Below are positions 48,074 through 56,428 of a DNA stretch of 64,000 nucleotides, piece by piece. The stretch's first letter is position 1. Each line of letters begins with the position of its first letter. The stretch is from Myxococcales bacterium (lineage in GTDB: Bacteria; Myxococcota_A; Bradymonadia; UBA7976; UBA1532). The stretch covers positions 62,001-126,000 of the forward strand of contig JACKDN010000022.1 in the NCBI GenBank assembly GCA_020633465.1, read 5' to 3'. The notes under the pieces are model-generated. The model saw only the letters and a program-made list of their open reading frames with translations, was not told the origin of the DNA and ran no database searches. The translations under genes were made by a program, and so were the position numbers.

Positions 48074-48868
48074 GTGAAAGCCCTCGTCGTCTTCACCCTC
48101 GCCCTCACCGCCGCGCCGGCCCTCGCCCAGCAGCCGACGGTGCTCGATCTCACCAGCTTCCAGACCAGCGATCCCGCCGCGTGGGAGCGCCTCCGCCGCA
48201 CGAGCGACAGCCGCCCCCTGACGATGGAAGAGCTGGAGAAGCTGGCCGCCGCCGGCGTCGGCGACAGCACCCTGCGCGAGATGATGCGCACCCGCCGCGT
48301 GCTGGCCCTCGCCGACGCCGACGCGCTGCTGAAGATGAAGAAGGCCGGCGCCAGCGACGACGCCCTCGCCGCCTTCTCGGCCTACGCCTACCCGCCCAAC
48401 GACGCCTTCCACCTGCGCGTCGACCTCGACGTGACCTCGCCGGCGGGCGTGCGCCAGGCGCCCTTCCTCTACATCGAGGTGTGGCACACCGAGCGCAAGC
48501 GCCAGGAGGCCTTCCTGCACGCCGATCTGCGCGGCCTGCTGCGCCGCGGCGCCCGCGTCGAGGTCAGCCGCGACCGCCACGATCCGCTGCTGCCCGAGAC
48601 CATCCGCTCGGTGCACATCGACGGCGAGGTGCCCACCCGAACGGCCGGGCGCATCGAGCTGCGGGTGCTGGTCTCGAAGCGCGCCGGCCTGCGCGACCTG
48701 CAGAGCCTGCCCCCCGACGAGGCCAAGCGCGTCCGCACCTTCGCCTTCGACTACCCCGCCGTGTCGCTCGACGACCGCTGCCAACTTCAGCTCGAACTCC
48801 AGCGGGACAGGGTGCTGCGAGATACCTATACTCTCGGCGACGGTCGCCTGCAGTGCTGGTGGGATTGA
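48074..48868 (+). CDS. exported hypothetical protein
   Basis: 264 residues, GTG after CGGAGGTC. A clear signal peptide with Ala-x-Ala site (VFTLALTAAPALAQQP) is followed by a helical part (TMEELEKLAAAGVGDSTLRE, ALLKMKKAGASDDALAAF), which resembles a helical hairpin found in some envelope proteins. The C-terminal 150 residues are beta-rich (FHLRVDLDVTSPAG, RIELRVLVSKRAG) with a single cysteine pair-like ending (RCQLQLELQ, LQCWWD). I do not recognise the family. Its last codons contain an unusually A/T-rich stretch that looks like a promoter for the next gene. Confidence 0.72.
   Translation: MKALVVFTLALTAAPALAQQPTVLDLTSFQTSDPAAWERLRRTSDSRPLTMEELEKLAAAGVGDSTLREMMRTRRVLALADADALLKMKKAGASDDALAAFSAYAYPPNDAFHLRVDLDVTSPAGVRQAPFLYIEVWHTERKRQEAFLHADLRGLLRRGARVEVSRDRHDPLLPETIRSVHIDGEVPTRTAGRIELRVLVSKRAGLRDLQSLPPDEAKRVRTFAFDYPAVSLDDRCQLQLELQRDRVLRDTYTLGDGRLQCWWD
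48804..48832 (+). promoter_or_regulatory. candidate promoter inside the end of the exported-protein gene
   Basis: GGGACA (48804-48809), 17-nt spacer, TATACT (48827-48832). The -10 is excellent and the -35 matches four of six bases. It would give the histidine kinase gene at 48964 a leader of about 120 nt. Confidence 0.4.
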
Positions 48869-48963
48869 CGGTCGCGATCGCTCCGCCGCGCAGGCGGCGG
48901 GCGCGCGCGGCCGTCTGGCGGCGCTGAGGGCGGGGCGGGCAGAGCAGCCGGACGAGGAGGTCC

Positions 48964-50919
48964 ATGTCAGCCGACGCGCAGGCGGTCTCGACCCTGCTGG
49001 GCCACGTCTCGCCCGACAACGACGAGCTGATCACGCTGTGGACCGCGGCGCTGCGGCGCGCGGGCGGGCTGTACGTCACCCTGGACGACGAGGCGCTGCG
49101 GGTGACCGCGCGCGGCACGGTGCGCATGCTGCGCGGCCTGCTGGACAGCGGGCGCCTCGGCCCCGAGGACGCCCGGCGCTTCGTCGATCCCCCCCAGTAC
49201 CGCAACCAGCCGCTCGACGAGTTCGTGCTGGCCAGCATGCTGGTCGATCGCACCCTGCGCGACTACCTGCACGCCCACGCGCCCGACGTGGCCACCGCGA
49301 ACGCCGCCACCGCCCGCATCGATCCGCTCATGGCCGCCGGCATGATGCAGGTGGTGCGGCTGCGGCAGCGGCGGATGAACGCCGGGCAGCTGTTGGCCGA
49401 CCTCGGCCGCCTCTTCGCCGACGTCCGGCGCACCCGCGCCCTCTTCAACGCGGTCGCCGACCGCCTCGCCCGGGACACGGGCGCCGACCTCTGCATCATC
49501 TGCGGCGTCGACTCGGCCCAGGTCGAGGTGCTGGGCACCAGCCTGCCCCCCAACACCGTGGGCCTGCCCGCCGATCTGGGCATGCCGCGCGACCGGGCCA
49601 GCTGGCTCGACACGCTGACCGACGCGCCGCAGTACGAGCTGGTGCTGCAGCCCAGCGGCGAGGGGCTGGTGGCTCGCCTGCACCGCGCGGGCTGGCGCCG
49701 CGCCCAGGTGCGCCCCCTGGCGACGCACGGGCGCCTCGTGGGCGCCGTGCTGCTGGTGCAGCGGGCCGCCGAGCCCATGGGGGACGGCTTCGGTGAGGTG
49801 CTGCAGACGGTGCACCCGCTGCTGGCCGCTCAGCTCAGCCTGACCCGCCAGCGGGCCGACCTGAACCAGGCGGCGGCGGCCATCGACGAGCTGTTCGACG
49901 CCTCGCCCAACATGATGTGCGTGCTCGATCGCCTGGGCCGCATCCAGCGCACCAACCAGCGCTTCCGCGAAGAGATCGGCGTGCCCGGCGATCTGGTCGG
50001 CATGCCCCTGTCGTGGCTGGTGCACCCGGCGTGGGTCGAGCGCTTCGAGGTGCTGTGGAACCGCATCGTGCGCGAGGGCCAGGTCGACCAGGAGCGCGTC
50101 GATCTCATCACCGCCTCGTCCGCGCGCCTGCCGCTGGCCCTCGAGGCGCACTGGCTGGAGGACGACAGCATCGTCCACCGGCAGTGCATGGTGGCGCTGT
50201 GGAACGTCTCGGCGCACGTCGAGCGCGAGGCGCGCAGCCGGCAGCGCATCGACGATCTCAGCCAGTTCGCCCACAGCGTCGCGCACGACCTGAAGGCGCC
50301 CCTGCGCACCATCGCCGGGTTCACCGCGCTGCTGCTCGAGGAGCTGCCCGAGGACACCAGCGACGAGCTGCGCGCCTACGCCGCCCGCATCGAAGGCGCC
50401 GCCGAGCGGGCCGGCGATCTGGTGTCCGGCCTGCTGCACTTCGCGCACAGCGCCGACATGGGCGCGGGCGCCAGCGAGGTCGTGGCGCTGGCGGATCTGG
50501 TCGAGGACGTCCGGGTGAAGCTGGCGGCCGATCTGGGCGCGGCCGGCGGGCGCGTCGAGGTGGTCGAGGACGCCACCGCCCTGCTCGGGCGGCCGGTGCC
50601 CCTGGCGACGATGCTGGGCAACCTGGTGGCCAACGCGCTGCGCTACAGCGACGGCGACGCCCCGCGCATCGAGATCGGCGTGCGCTCCGACGGCGTCGGC
50701 TGGGCCGATCTGTACGTGCGCGACTTCGGCGTCGGCATCGACGCCGCGCTGCACGAGGAGATCTTCGAGCTTTTCCGCCGGGGCCCCACCGACCGCCCGG
50801 GCTCGGGCATCGGCCTCGCCGTGGTGCGCCGCATCGCGCGGGCCCACGGCGGCGACGTCTCGGTCGAGAGCGCCGTCGGCCGCGGCAGCACCTTCTTCGT
50901 CCGCCTGCCCACCCCCTGA
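48964..50919 (+). CDS. PAS/GAF sensor histidine kinase
   Basis: 651 residues, ATG after GAGGAGG. The N-terminal 150 residues are helical (LWTAALRRAGGLYVTLDDEA, LMAAGMMQVVRLRQRRMNAG) and resemble the globin-like sensor region of RsbR-type proteins. A GAF-like region (about 160-295) is followed by a PAS domain (306-420; FDASPNMMCVLDRLGRIQRT). The kinase core has the acceptor His near 441 in SVAHDLKAPL, an N box (NLVANALRYS), RDFGVGIDAA and GSGIGLAVVRRI. No membrane helix is seen, so it senses an internal signal. It is an orphan with no response regulator alongside, as is common in Myxococcota. Confidence 0.92.
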   Translation: MSADAQAVSTLLGHVSPDNDELITLWTAALRRAGGLYVTLDDEALRVTARGTVRMLRGLLDSGRLGPEDARRFVDPPQYRNQPLDEFVLASMLVDRTLRDYLHAHAPDVATANAATARIDPLMAAGMMQVVRLRQRRMNAGQLLADLGRLFADVRRTRALFNAVADRLARDTGADLCIICGVDSAQVEVLGTSLPPNTVGLPADLGMPRDRASWLDTLTDAPQYELVLQPSGEGLVARLHRAGWRRAQVRPLATHGRLVGAVLLVQRAAEPMGDGFGEVLQTVHPLLAAQLSLTRQRADLNQAAAAIDELFDASPNMMCVLDRLGRIQRTNQRFREEIGVPGDLVGMPLSWLVHPAWVERFEVLWNRIVREGQVDQERVDLITASSARLPLALEAHWLEDDSIVHRQCMVALWNVSAHVEREARSRQRIDDLSQFAHSVAHDLKAPLRTIAGFTALLLEELPEDTSDELRAYAARIEGAAERAGDLVSGLLHFAHSADMGAGASEVVALADLVEDVRVKLAADLGAAGGRVEVVEDATALLGRPVPLATMLGNLVANALRYSDGDAPRIEIGVRSDGVGWADLYVRDFGVGIDAALHEEIFELFRRGPTDRPGSGIGLAVVRRIARAHGGDVSVESAVGRGSTFFVRLPTP

Positions 50920-50931
50920 CCCGGTCGGCCT

Positions 50932-50956
50932 TGCAACGGCGGTCGGGGCCGTTGCA
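50932..50956. terminator. perfect 9-bp hairpin after the histidine kinase gene
   Basis: TGCAACGGC (50932-50940) pairs with GCCGTTGCA (50948-50956) around a 7-nt loop, 12 nt after the stop codon. There is no T run after the stem, so it is a terminator-like hairpin rather than a classic intrinsic terminator; a symmetrical protein site is an alternative. Confidence 0.5.
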
Positions 50957-50995
50957 CCCTCGGGCGGCCCGTCCCCGGCCGGAGTCCCCGTCCCC

Positions 50996-51541
50996 ATGCG
51001 CAACGCCCTGATCGCCGGCTTCGTCGCCTTGCAGATCGCGCTGCCGCTGTCCTACTACCTGGGCGACGATCCCTACGACGAGCGCTTCGCCTGGCGCATG
51101 TTCTCGCCGGTGCGCCTCGCCCGCTGCACGCTGCAGGCCTTCGACGAGACCGACGGCGTCCGCCGGCCGATGCGGCTGGGTGAGGATCTGCACGTCGTCT
51201 GGATCAACCTCATGAAGCGCGCGCGGCGCCAGGTGATCGACCACTGGGCCTTCGACTGGTGCGCCGAGCAGCGCGCCGCCGGGCGCGAGCCGGTGCTGCG
51301 CGTCCAGCTCACCTGCGCGTCGCCCGAGGCCGCGGGGCTGGGCGTCTGCCGCGATCCGGGGGATCGCAACGGCGACGGCGTGCCCGACGGTTACGTCGGC
51401 CACCCCGCCTGCGCGGGCGACCGCGCCGACTGCTTCGCCCGCGACTGCGGCGACATGGACGCCGCCGCCTGCCACGAAGCCCGCTGCCTGCGCCGGCCCA
51501 TCGCGCCGGACGCCGATCTGTGCGCGGGGGGGGCCCGATGA
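50996..51541 (+). CDS. small membrane-anchored partner of an HTTM protein
   Basis: 181 residues, ATG 50996, preceded by CCGGAG. A single N-terminal hydrophobic segment (MRNALIAGFVALQIALPLSY) acts as an anchor. The next part (DPYDERFAWRMFSPVR) carries a RFAWRMFS motif also found in many HTTM-associated proteins. The tail is cysteine-rich (about ten cysteines: VQLTCASPEAAGLGVC, DCGDMDAAACHEARC) with an Asp-rich DRNGDGVPDG loop that looks calcium-binding. It overlaps the HTTM gene (ATGA), so they form a pair. Function unknown beyond that. Confidence 0.75.
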   Translation: MRNALIAGFVALQIALPLSYYLGDDPYDERFAWRMFSPVRLARCTLQAFDETDGVRRPMRLGEDLHVVWINLMKRARRQVIDHWAFDWCAEQRAAGREPVLRVQLTCASPEAAGLGVCRDPGDRNGDGVPDGYVGHPACAGDRADCFARDCGDMDAAACHEARCLRRPIAPDADLCAGGAR

Positions 51542-53169
51542 ACGCCTGGGATCGCTACTGGCACGGCTTCGCGCTCGAGCGCCCGCGCATCGTGGTGCTG
51601 CGCGTCCTGTTCTTCGCCCTGCTCGGCCTCGACCTGTGGCTGATCAACATCGAGCACGCCCCGCGCTACGGCGCCGGCGACTTCAACGTCACGCAGATCG
51701 ACTTCCTCGATCGGCTGGTGCCCACGCCGACCGCCGCGGTCACCGGGGCGCTCTGGCTCATCGGCGGCTTCCTGGCCCTGCGCGCCGCCTTCGGCGTGGC
51801 CGTCCGCCAGTCGGCCATCGGCCTCGTCGTCTGCTACGCGGCCCTGTACTTCTGGAGCCAGGCGGACAGCTACCAGCACCACTACCTGATCAGCCTGCTG
51901 CTGATCATCATGGCCTTCATCCCCGAGTGGGTGTGGCACGGCGTCGACGCCCCGGCGCCGCCGGCCGACGCCGTCGAGCAGCCCCCCGACCGCCCGCCGG
52001 CCTACCGCCATTGGGCCCTGCGCCTCATCTACGTGCAGCTCGCGCTCCTGTACTTCTGGACCGCCGTGGCCAAGGTCGACGACGTCTGGCTGGCCGGCAT
52101 CACGATGGACCAGCTGACCACCTCGGCCGAGGTGCGCGCGCTGATGGCCGGCCTGGCCGAGCGCCTGGGCACCGAGCCCGCCGCGATCTACCCGCTGGCC
52201 GCCAAGGCCGTGATGCTGGGCGAGTTCTTCGCCGCGGCCGTCTTCCTCTGGCGGCCGCTGTGGGGCATCGGCCTGCTGATCGTCCCCTTCTTCCACGTGG
52301 GCGTGGAGATCCTCGAGTTCGACATCGAGTGGTTCAGCTACTACATGATCGTCCTCGATCTGGTGCTGCTGGCGCCGCCGCGCCTGGTGGCGCTGCTGCA
52401 CCGGGCCGGCACCCGCGCCGCGGCGCCCCTGCGCGGCGCCTGGGCCGCCCTCACCGCCCCCCGCCCCCGCGGCAGCGATCTCACCATGGCCTACGCCGGC
52501 GTGGTCGCGGTGATCACCGCGCTCGTCGCGGCGCAGGTGCCCATCGAGGGCGCCACGCTCACCGCCACCGGCGTCGGCGTCACCGCCCTGCTCGGCGGCT
52601 GGCCCTGGCCGCGGCCCGTCGAGCGCCCCCAGCTGCGCGCGGCGGTCCAGGTGCTGTGCGCGGGCGCGATGATCGTGACGCTGGCCAGCTCGACGGTGCC
52701 CTACGACTACTACCGCCTCTGGGGCGGCGATCTCACCCGCCGCGGCCACCACGAGGCGTCGGTCGAGATGTACGAGAAGGCCAACGCCGTGGCGCCGCCC
52801 GGCCCGGCGCGCGAGCTGAAGCTGGGGCAGGTGCTGCAGCGGCTGGGCCGGCGGGACGAGGCGGTCCTCGCGTACCGCCGCGCGGTGGCCCGGGTCGAGG
52901 CCGTCATCCCCGCGGCGCAGCGGGCGGTGCACCGGAACGCGGGCGACGCGAAGGCGCGCTTCGCCCTGGCCGACCTGCAGTTCGAGCTGCTGCGCCGCTG
53001 CCAGACGCTGGCGCGCGTCACCACGGGCGACGAGCGCGCGCAGGCCGAGGACTGCGCGCGCGCGGCGCGCCTGGCCTCCGAAGAGAACTGGACCCGGGGG
53101 CTCGAGCTGGCCCCGCGCGACCGCGAGGGCCTGCGCGGCCTGAACAGCCTGCGCCGCCTGAAGCCGTGA
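51538..53169 (+). CDS. HTTM (gamma-carboxylase-like) membrane protein with TPR-like tail
   Basis: 543 residues. The first 390 residues hold about eight membrane helices of the HTTM domain, related to vitamin K-dependent carboxylase (PRIVVLRVLFFALLGLDLWL, HHYLISLLLIIMAFIP, YFWTAVAKVDDVWLAGITM, IVPFFHVGVEILEFDIEWFS). The helix carrying HH and the HVG segment are the hallmark positions. From about 395 the chain becomes soluble, with TPR-like helices (ARELKLGQVLQRLGRRDEAV, AKARFALADLQFELLRRCQT). Bacterial HTTM proteins have no proven reaction. The small partner upstream overlaps it and an LpxH-like gene follows with GTGA overlap. Confidence 0.85.
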   Translation: MNAWDRYWHGFALERPRIVVLRVLFFALLGLDLWLINIEHAPRYGAGDFNVTQIDFLDRLVPTPTAAVTGALWLIGGFLALRAAFGVAVRQSAIGLVVCYAALYFWSQADSYQHHYLISLLLIIMAFIPEWVWHGVDAPAPPADAVEQPPDRPPAYRHWALRLIYVQLALLYFWTAVAKVDDVWLAGITMDQLTTSAEVRALMAGLAERLGTEPAAIYPLAAKAVMLGEFFAAAVFLWRPLWGIGLLIVPFFHVGVEILEFDIEWFSYYMIVLDLVLLAPPRLVALLHRAGTRAAAPLRGAWAALTAPRPRGSDLTMAYAGVVAVITALVAAQVPIEGATLTATGVGVTALLGGWPWPRPVERPQLRAAVQVLCAGAMIVTLASSTVPYDYYRLWGGDLTRRGHHEASVEMYEKANAVAPPGPARELKLGQVLQRLGRRDEAVLAYRRAVARVEAVIPAAQRAVHRNAGDAKARFALADLQFELLRRCQTLARVTTGDERAQAEDCARAARLASEENWTRGLELAPRDREGLRGLNSLRRLKP

Positions 53170-53945
53170 GCCGGCCGACCTACTTCCTCAGCGATCTGCA
53201 CGTGCGGGCGCCCGACGACGCGCGCACGGCGCACGTGCTGCGCTTCCTGGCCGCCCGCCGCGGCGAGGCCGAGGCCGTCTTCCTGGTGGGCGACCTGTTC
53301 GACTTCTGGCTGGGCTACCGCTCGGTGCTCTTCGCGGCCTACTTCCCGCTGCTGCGCGCGCTGGCCGAGCTGGTCGAGAGCGGCACGCGCGTCGTCGTCT
53401 TCTCGGGCAACCACGATCCCGATCCGGGCGGCTTCCTGCCGACGCTGGGCGTCGAGGTCGCGACCGGGCCCCGCGCCGTCGAGGTGCAGGGCCGCACCGT
53501 GTGGATCGAGCACGGCGACGTGCTCGACCCCCGCGGCGCCCTGCGCCGCGCCATCTGCCGCGCGGCCCGGCACCCCCTCGCCCATCGGGTGGCGCGGGCC
53601 GTCCACCCGGACCTCGCCTGGGGCCTGTCGCGCCTCTACGCCCGCGCCCACGTCGAGGACTACGCCGAGACGCTGCACCCCGCGCTGACCGGCGACTACT
53701 TCGCCGCGCGCGTCGCCGCCGGCGCCGACGTCGTCGTGCTGGGCCACTACCACCGCGCGGTGGTGCACCGCGTCGACAGCCCCGCGGGCGAGCGCGCCCT
53801 CTTCTGCCTGGGCGACTGGGTGGCGCAGCGCACCTTCCTGCGCGCCGCCGACGGCCGCTTCGAGCTGCTGCGCGACCGCGGCCCCGACCGCGCGCCGGTG
53901 GCCCTGCCCCAAGGCGACCACGGGCCGCCCCCAACCGACGATTGA
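53166..53945 (+). CDS. LpxH-like metallophosphoesterase (UDP-2,3-diacylglucosamine hydrolase family)
   Basis: 259 residues, GTG overlapping the HTTM stop. The five calcineurin-type metal motifs are complete: SDLHV near 10, GDLFDFW near 38, GNHD near 79, the histidine of EHGDVLDP, and GHYHR near 197. The DFWLGYR element after the second motif is typical of LpxH, which cleaves UDP-2,3-diacylglucosamine in lipid A synthesis. No other lpx gene is nearby, so a different membrane phosphoester is possible. No signal peptide, so cytoplasmic or membrane-peripheral. Confidence 0.85.
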   Translation: MSRPTYFLSDLHVRAPDDARTAHVLRFLAARRGEAEAVFLVGDLFDFWLGYRSVLFAAYFPLLRALAELVESGTRVVVFSGNHDPDPGGFLPTLGVEVATGPRAVEVQGRTVWIEHGDVLDPRGALRRAICRAARHPLAHRVARAVHPDLAWGLSRLYARAHVEDYAETLHPALTGDYFAARVAAGADVVVLGHYHRAVVHRVDSPAGERALFCLGDWVAQRTFLRAADGRFELLRDRGPDRAPVALPQGDHGPPPTDD

Positions 53946-53965
53946 ACCCACCGCGGCGCTGCGGT

Positions 53966-54967
53966 ATGCACGCCGACGCCCTGACCGAACCCCGGAGGCC
54001 CTCGCTGCGCCGCCTGCTGTCCTGCCTGCCCGTGCTCGTCGCCCTGTGGATGGTCGACGGCTGGCTCAGCCGCGACGGCTACGCCGGCTGGGAGCGCAAC
54101 TCGGTGCGCAACAGCGAGCGCCGCTGGGATCCGCGCAAGTCGGCCAAGGTGGCCATCCTCGGCTCGAGCACCTCGAAGGACTGGCTGCCCGGCCAGCTGA
54201 TCGAGAAGGTGCTGAAGCTGCCGCGGCGCAGCGTCGTGGACGCCCACATCAACGGCTGCCACCAGGGCTGCACCTACGCCGAGGTGCGCCGCATGATCCA
54301 GCGCGGCCACCGCTACGACACGGTCTTCTTCGGCACCAACCTGTTCCAGCTCTGCGAGTTCGCGCACAGCAAGCGCGTGCTGCAGCAGCAGATGATGACG
54401 CCCACGACCGACGTGGCGCGCCTGTTCGGGCTGTACCTGAGCGCCGAGCAGCCGCTGCAGTACATCGGGCGCTTCCTGGGCATGCGCGTGTCGGGCGCCT
54501 ACGGCGACACCGCCGCCGTGCGGGCCGACCTGGGGCGGCGCGTGCTGGGCGAGGGCAAGCGCGGGCAGGCCCACCGCTGGCACCGGCCGCGCGTCGAGCG
54601 GAGCGACGAGCCGCTCACCTGCGCCTACGACGACGACAGCGTGGCGCTGAAGCGCGCCTTCACCGAGGCCCTGCTCGACGACCTCGGCGGCATGGCCGAC
54701 CACGTCTACCTGATGGTGCTGCCCGACCGGACCCTGGCCCTCGACGATCCGGCCATCCGCGCGAGCTGGGCGAAGCACCTGGCGATGCACCGCGCCATCG
54801 CCGACGCGCGGCCCCACGTGACGCTCGTCGACCTGGTCACCGACGGCGTCGACGATCCGCGCAAGTACCGCGACGGCTTCCACCTGAACGCGCGCGGCAT
54901 CCGCGACCAGCAGGCCCTGTTCGAGAAGCGCATGAAGGCGATCCTCGCCGCCGGCGGGGAGCCCTGA
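53966..54967 (+). CDS. SGNH-fold protein paired with MBOAT acyltransferase
   Basis: Up to 333 residues. A signal-anchor helix (LLSCLPVLVALWMVDGWLS) follows a short basic start. The SGNH-like blocks are VAILGSSTSKDWL (Ser in block I, near 61) and DGFHLNARGIRDQ (Asp/His of block V near 310). This matches the AlgJ/AlgX/DltD type of periplasmic acyl-transfer partner. The start is uncertain: TTGAAC-N17-TATGCA (53942-53970) overlaps the ATG at 53966, so the transcript may begin downstream of it; GGAGG at 53992-53996 lies 6 nt before an in-frame CTG that starts right at the anchor helix. The next gene encodes an MBOAT enzyme 3 nt later. Confidence 0.75.
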   Translation: MHADALTEPRRPSLRRLLSCLPVLVALWMVDGWLSRDGYAGWERNSVRNSERRWDPRKSAKVAILGSSTSKDWLPGQLIEKVLKLPRRSVVDAHINGCHQGCTYAEVRRMIQRGHRYDTVFFGTNLFQLCEFAHSKRVLQQQMMTPTTDVARLFGLYLSAEQPLQYIGRFLGMRVSGAYGDTAAVRADLGRRVLGEGKRGQAHRWHRPRVERSDEPLTCAYDDDSVALKRAFTEALLDDLGGMADHVYLMVLPDRTLALDDPAIRASWAKHLAMHRAIADARPHVTLVDLVTDGVDDPRKYRDGFHLNARGIRDQQALFEKRMKAILAAGGEP

Positions 54968-54970
54968 GCC

Positions 54971-56428
54971 GTGGTCTTCACCACCCCGCAGTTCGTCGTC
55001 TTCTTCGCGCTGTTCTTCGGCGTCTACTTCGCCCTGGCCGGGCGGCCGCGCAAGTGGTGGCTGCTGGCGGGCAGCTACGCCTTCTACGGCAGCTGGAACG
55101 CCGCGTTCCTGCTGCTGATCCTGGGCAGCACCCTGCTCGACTTCTGGGTCGGCGGCGCGCTCGGCCGCACCGAGGATGCCGTCCGCCGCAAGCGCCTGGT
55201 GACGATCAGCGTCGTCGCCAACCTGGGCGCCCTGGGCTTCTTCAAGTACTTCGACTTCTTCGTCGAGTCGGCCGCCGCCGGCCTCGCCGCGCTGGGCGTC
55301 GAGGCCGATCTGCCCACCCTGCGCATCCTGCTGCCGGTGGGCATCAGCTTCTACACCTTCCAGACGATGAGCTACACGCTCGACATCTACCGGCGACAGA
55401 TCGAGCCGACCGAGTCGCTGCTCGACTTCGCGCTCTACGTCGCCTTCTTCCCGCAGCTGGTGGCCGGCCCCATCGAGCGCGCCTCGCACCTGCTGCCGCA
55501 GATCGCCCGGGTGGGCCGCGGCCTCACCGCCGATCCGACCGGCCTCGTCCTCATCGCCATCGGCTGCTTCAAGAAGGTCGTCATCGCCGACAACGTGGCG
55601 CCCCTGGTCGAGGCCACCTACAGCGACCCGTCCGGCGTCTACGCGCCCGCCCTGTGGCTGGGCACCTACGCCTTCGCGGTGCAGATCTACTGTGACTTCT
55701 CGGGCTACAGCGACATCGCCATCGGCCTCGGGCGGCTGCTGGGCCTCGACATCATGACCAACTTCCGGTCGCCCTACGCGGCCGTCGGGCCCTCGGACTT
55801 CTGGCGCCGCTGGCACATCTCGCTGTCGACCTGGCTGCGCGACTACCTCTACATCCCGCTGGGCGGCAACCGCGGCGGCTGGTTCTTCGTGCGCCGCAAC
55901 CTGCTGCTGACCATGCTGCTCGGCGGCCTCTGGCACGGCGCGGCCTGGAACTTCGTCCTCTGGGGCGCCTACCAGGGGCTCTTGCTGATCGCCTTCCGCC
56001 CGGCGTTCTTCGCGCGCGCGGCCGAGCGCCTCGCGGCGCACCCGATCAGCCGCGTCGCGTCGATCGTCGTGCGCCGCCTCGTCTTCTTCCACCTGGTGTG
56101 CATCGGCTGGGCGCTGTTCCGCGCCGGCTCGCTGGCCGACTGCGGCGTCATCGTCGGCAAGCTGCTCAGCGCCGAGGCCCTGCAGGTGGGCGCCTGGCTC
56201 GAGCAGGTCGAGGCCAGCGGCGAGGGCGCGTGGCTGGCGCTGATGGCGGGGGTGATGGGCGGCTTGGTGCTGCTGCAGAACCTGTGGCCGACGGACACCA
56301 AGCGGGTGACGGCCGCGCTGACGCGTCTGCCCTTCGGCGTGGTGTTCTCGATCGTCGCGATCCTGCTCTACGCGTGCATGATCTTCGCGCCCGAGCAGCC
56401 GCCGCCCTTCATCTACTTCCAGTTTTAG
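54971..56428 (+). CDS. MBOAT-family O-acyltransferase (AlgI-like)
   Basis: 485 residues, GTG start. It begins VVFTTPQFVVFFALFFGVY and contains about eleven membrane helices. The family's conserved pieces are PVGISFYTFQTMSYTLDIYR, FFPQLVAGPIERA, and the active-site histidine near 322 in GGLWHGAAWNFVLWG. AlgI-type proteins carry acetyl or acyl groups across the inner membrane to periplasmic partners that modify exported polysaccharide. The upstream SGNH protein is the likely partner. No polysaccharide synthesis genes are in this window, so the acceptor is unknown. The last 20 nt overlap the convergent methyltransferase gene. Confidence 0.93.
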   Translation: MVFTTPQFVVFFALFFGVYFALAGRPRKWWLLAGSYAFYGSWNAAFLLLILGSTLLDFWVGGALGRTEDAVRRKRLVTISVVANLGALGFFKYFDFFVESAAAGLAALGVEADLPTLRILLPVGISFYTFQTMSYTLDIYRRQIEPTESLLDFALYVAFFPQLVAGPIERASHLLPQIARVGRGLTADPTGLVLIAIGCFKKVVIADNVAPLVEATYSDPSGVYAPALWLGTYAFAVQIYCDFSGYSDIAIGLGRLLGLDIMTNFRSPYAAVGPSDFWRRWHISLSTWLRDYLYIPLGGNRGGWFFVRRNLLLTMLLGGLWHGAAWNFVLWGAYQGLLLIAFRPAFFARAAERLAAHPISRVASIVVRRLVFFHLVCIGWALFRAGSLADCGVIVGKLLSAEALQVGAWLEQVEASGEGAWLALMAGVMGGLVLLQNLWPTDTKRVTAALTRLPFGVVFSIVAILLYACMIFAPEQPPPFIYFQF

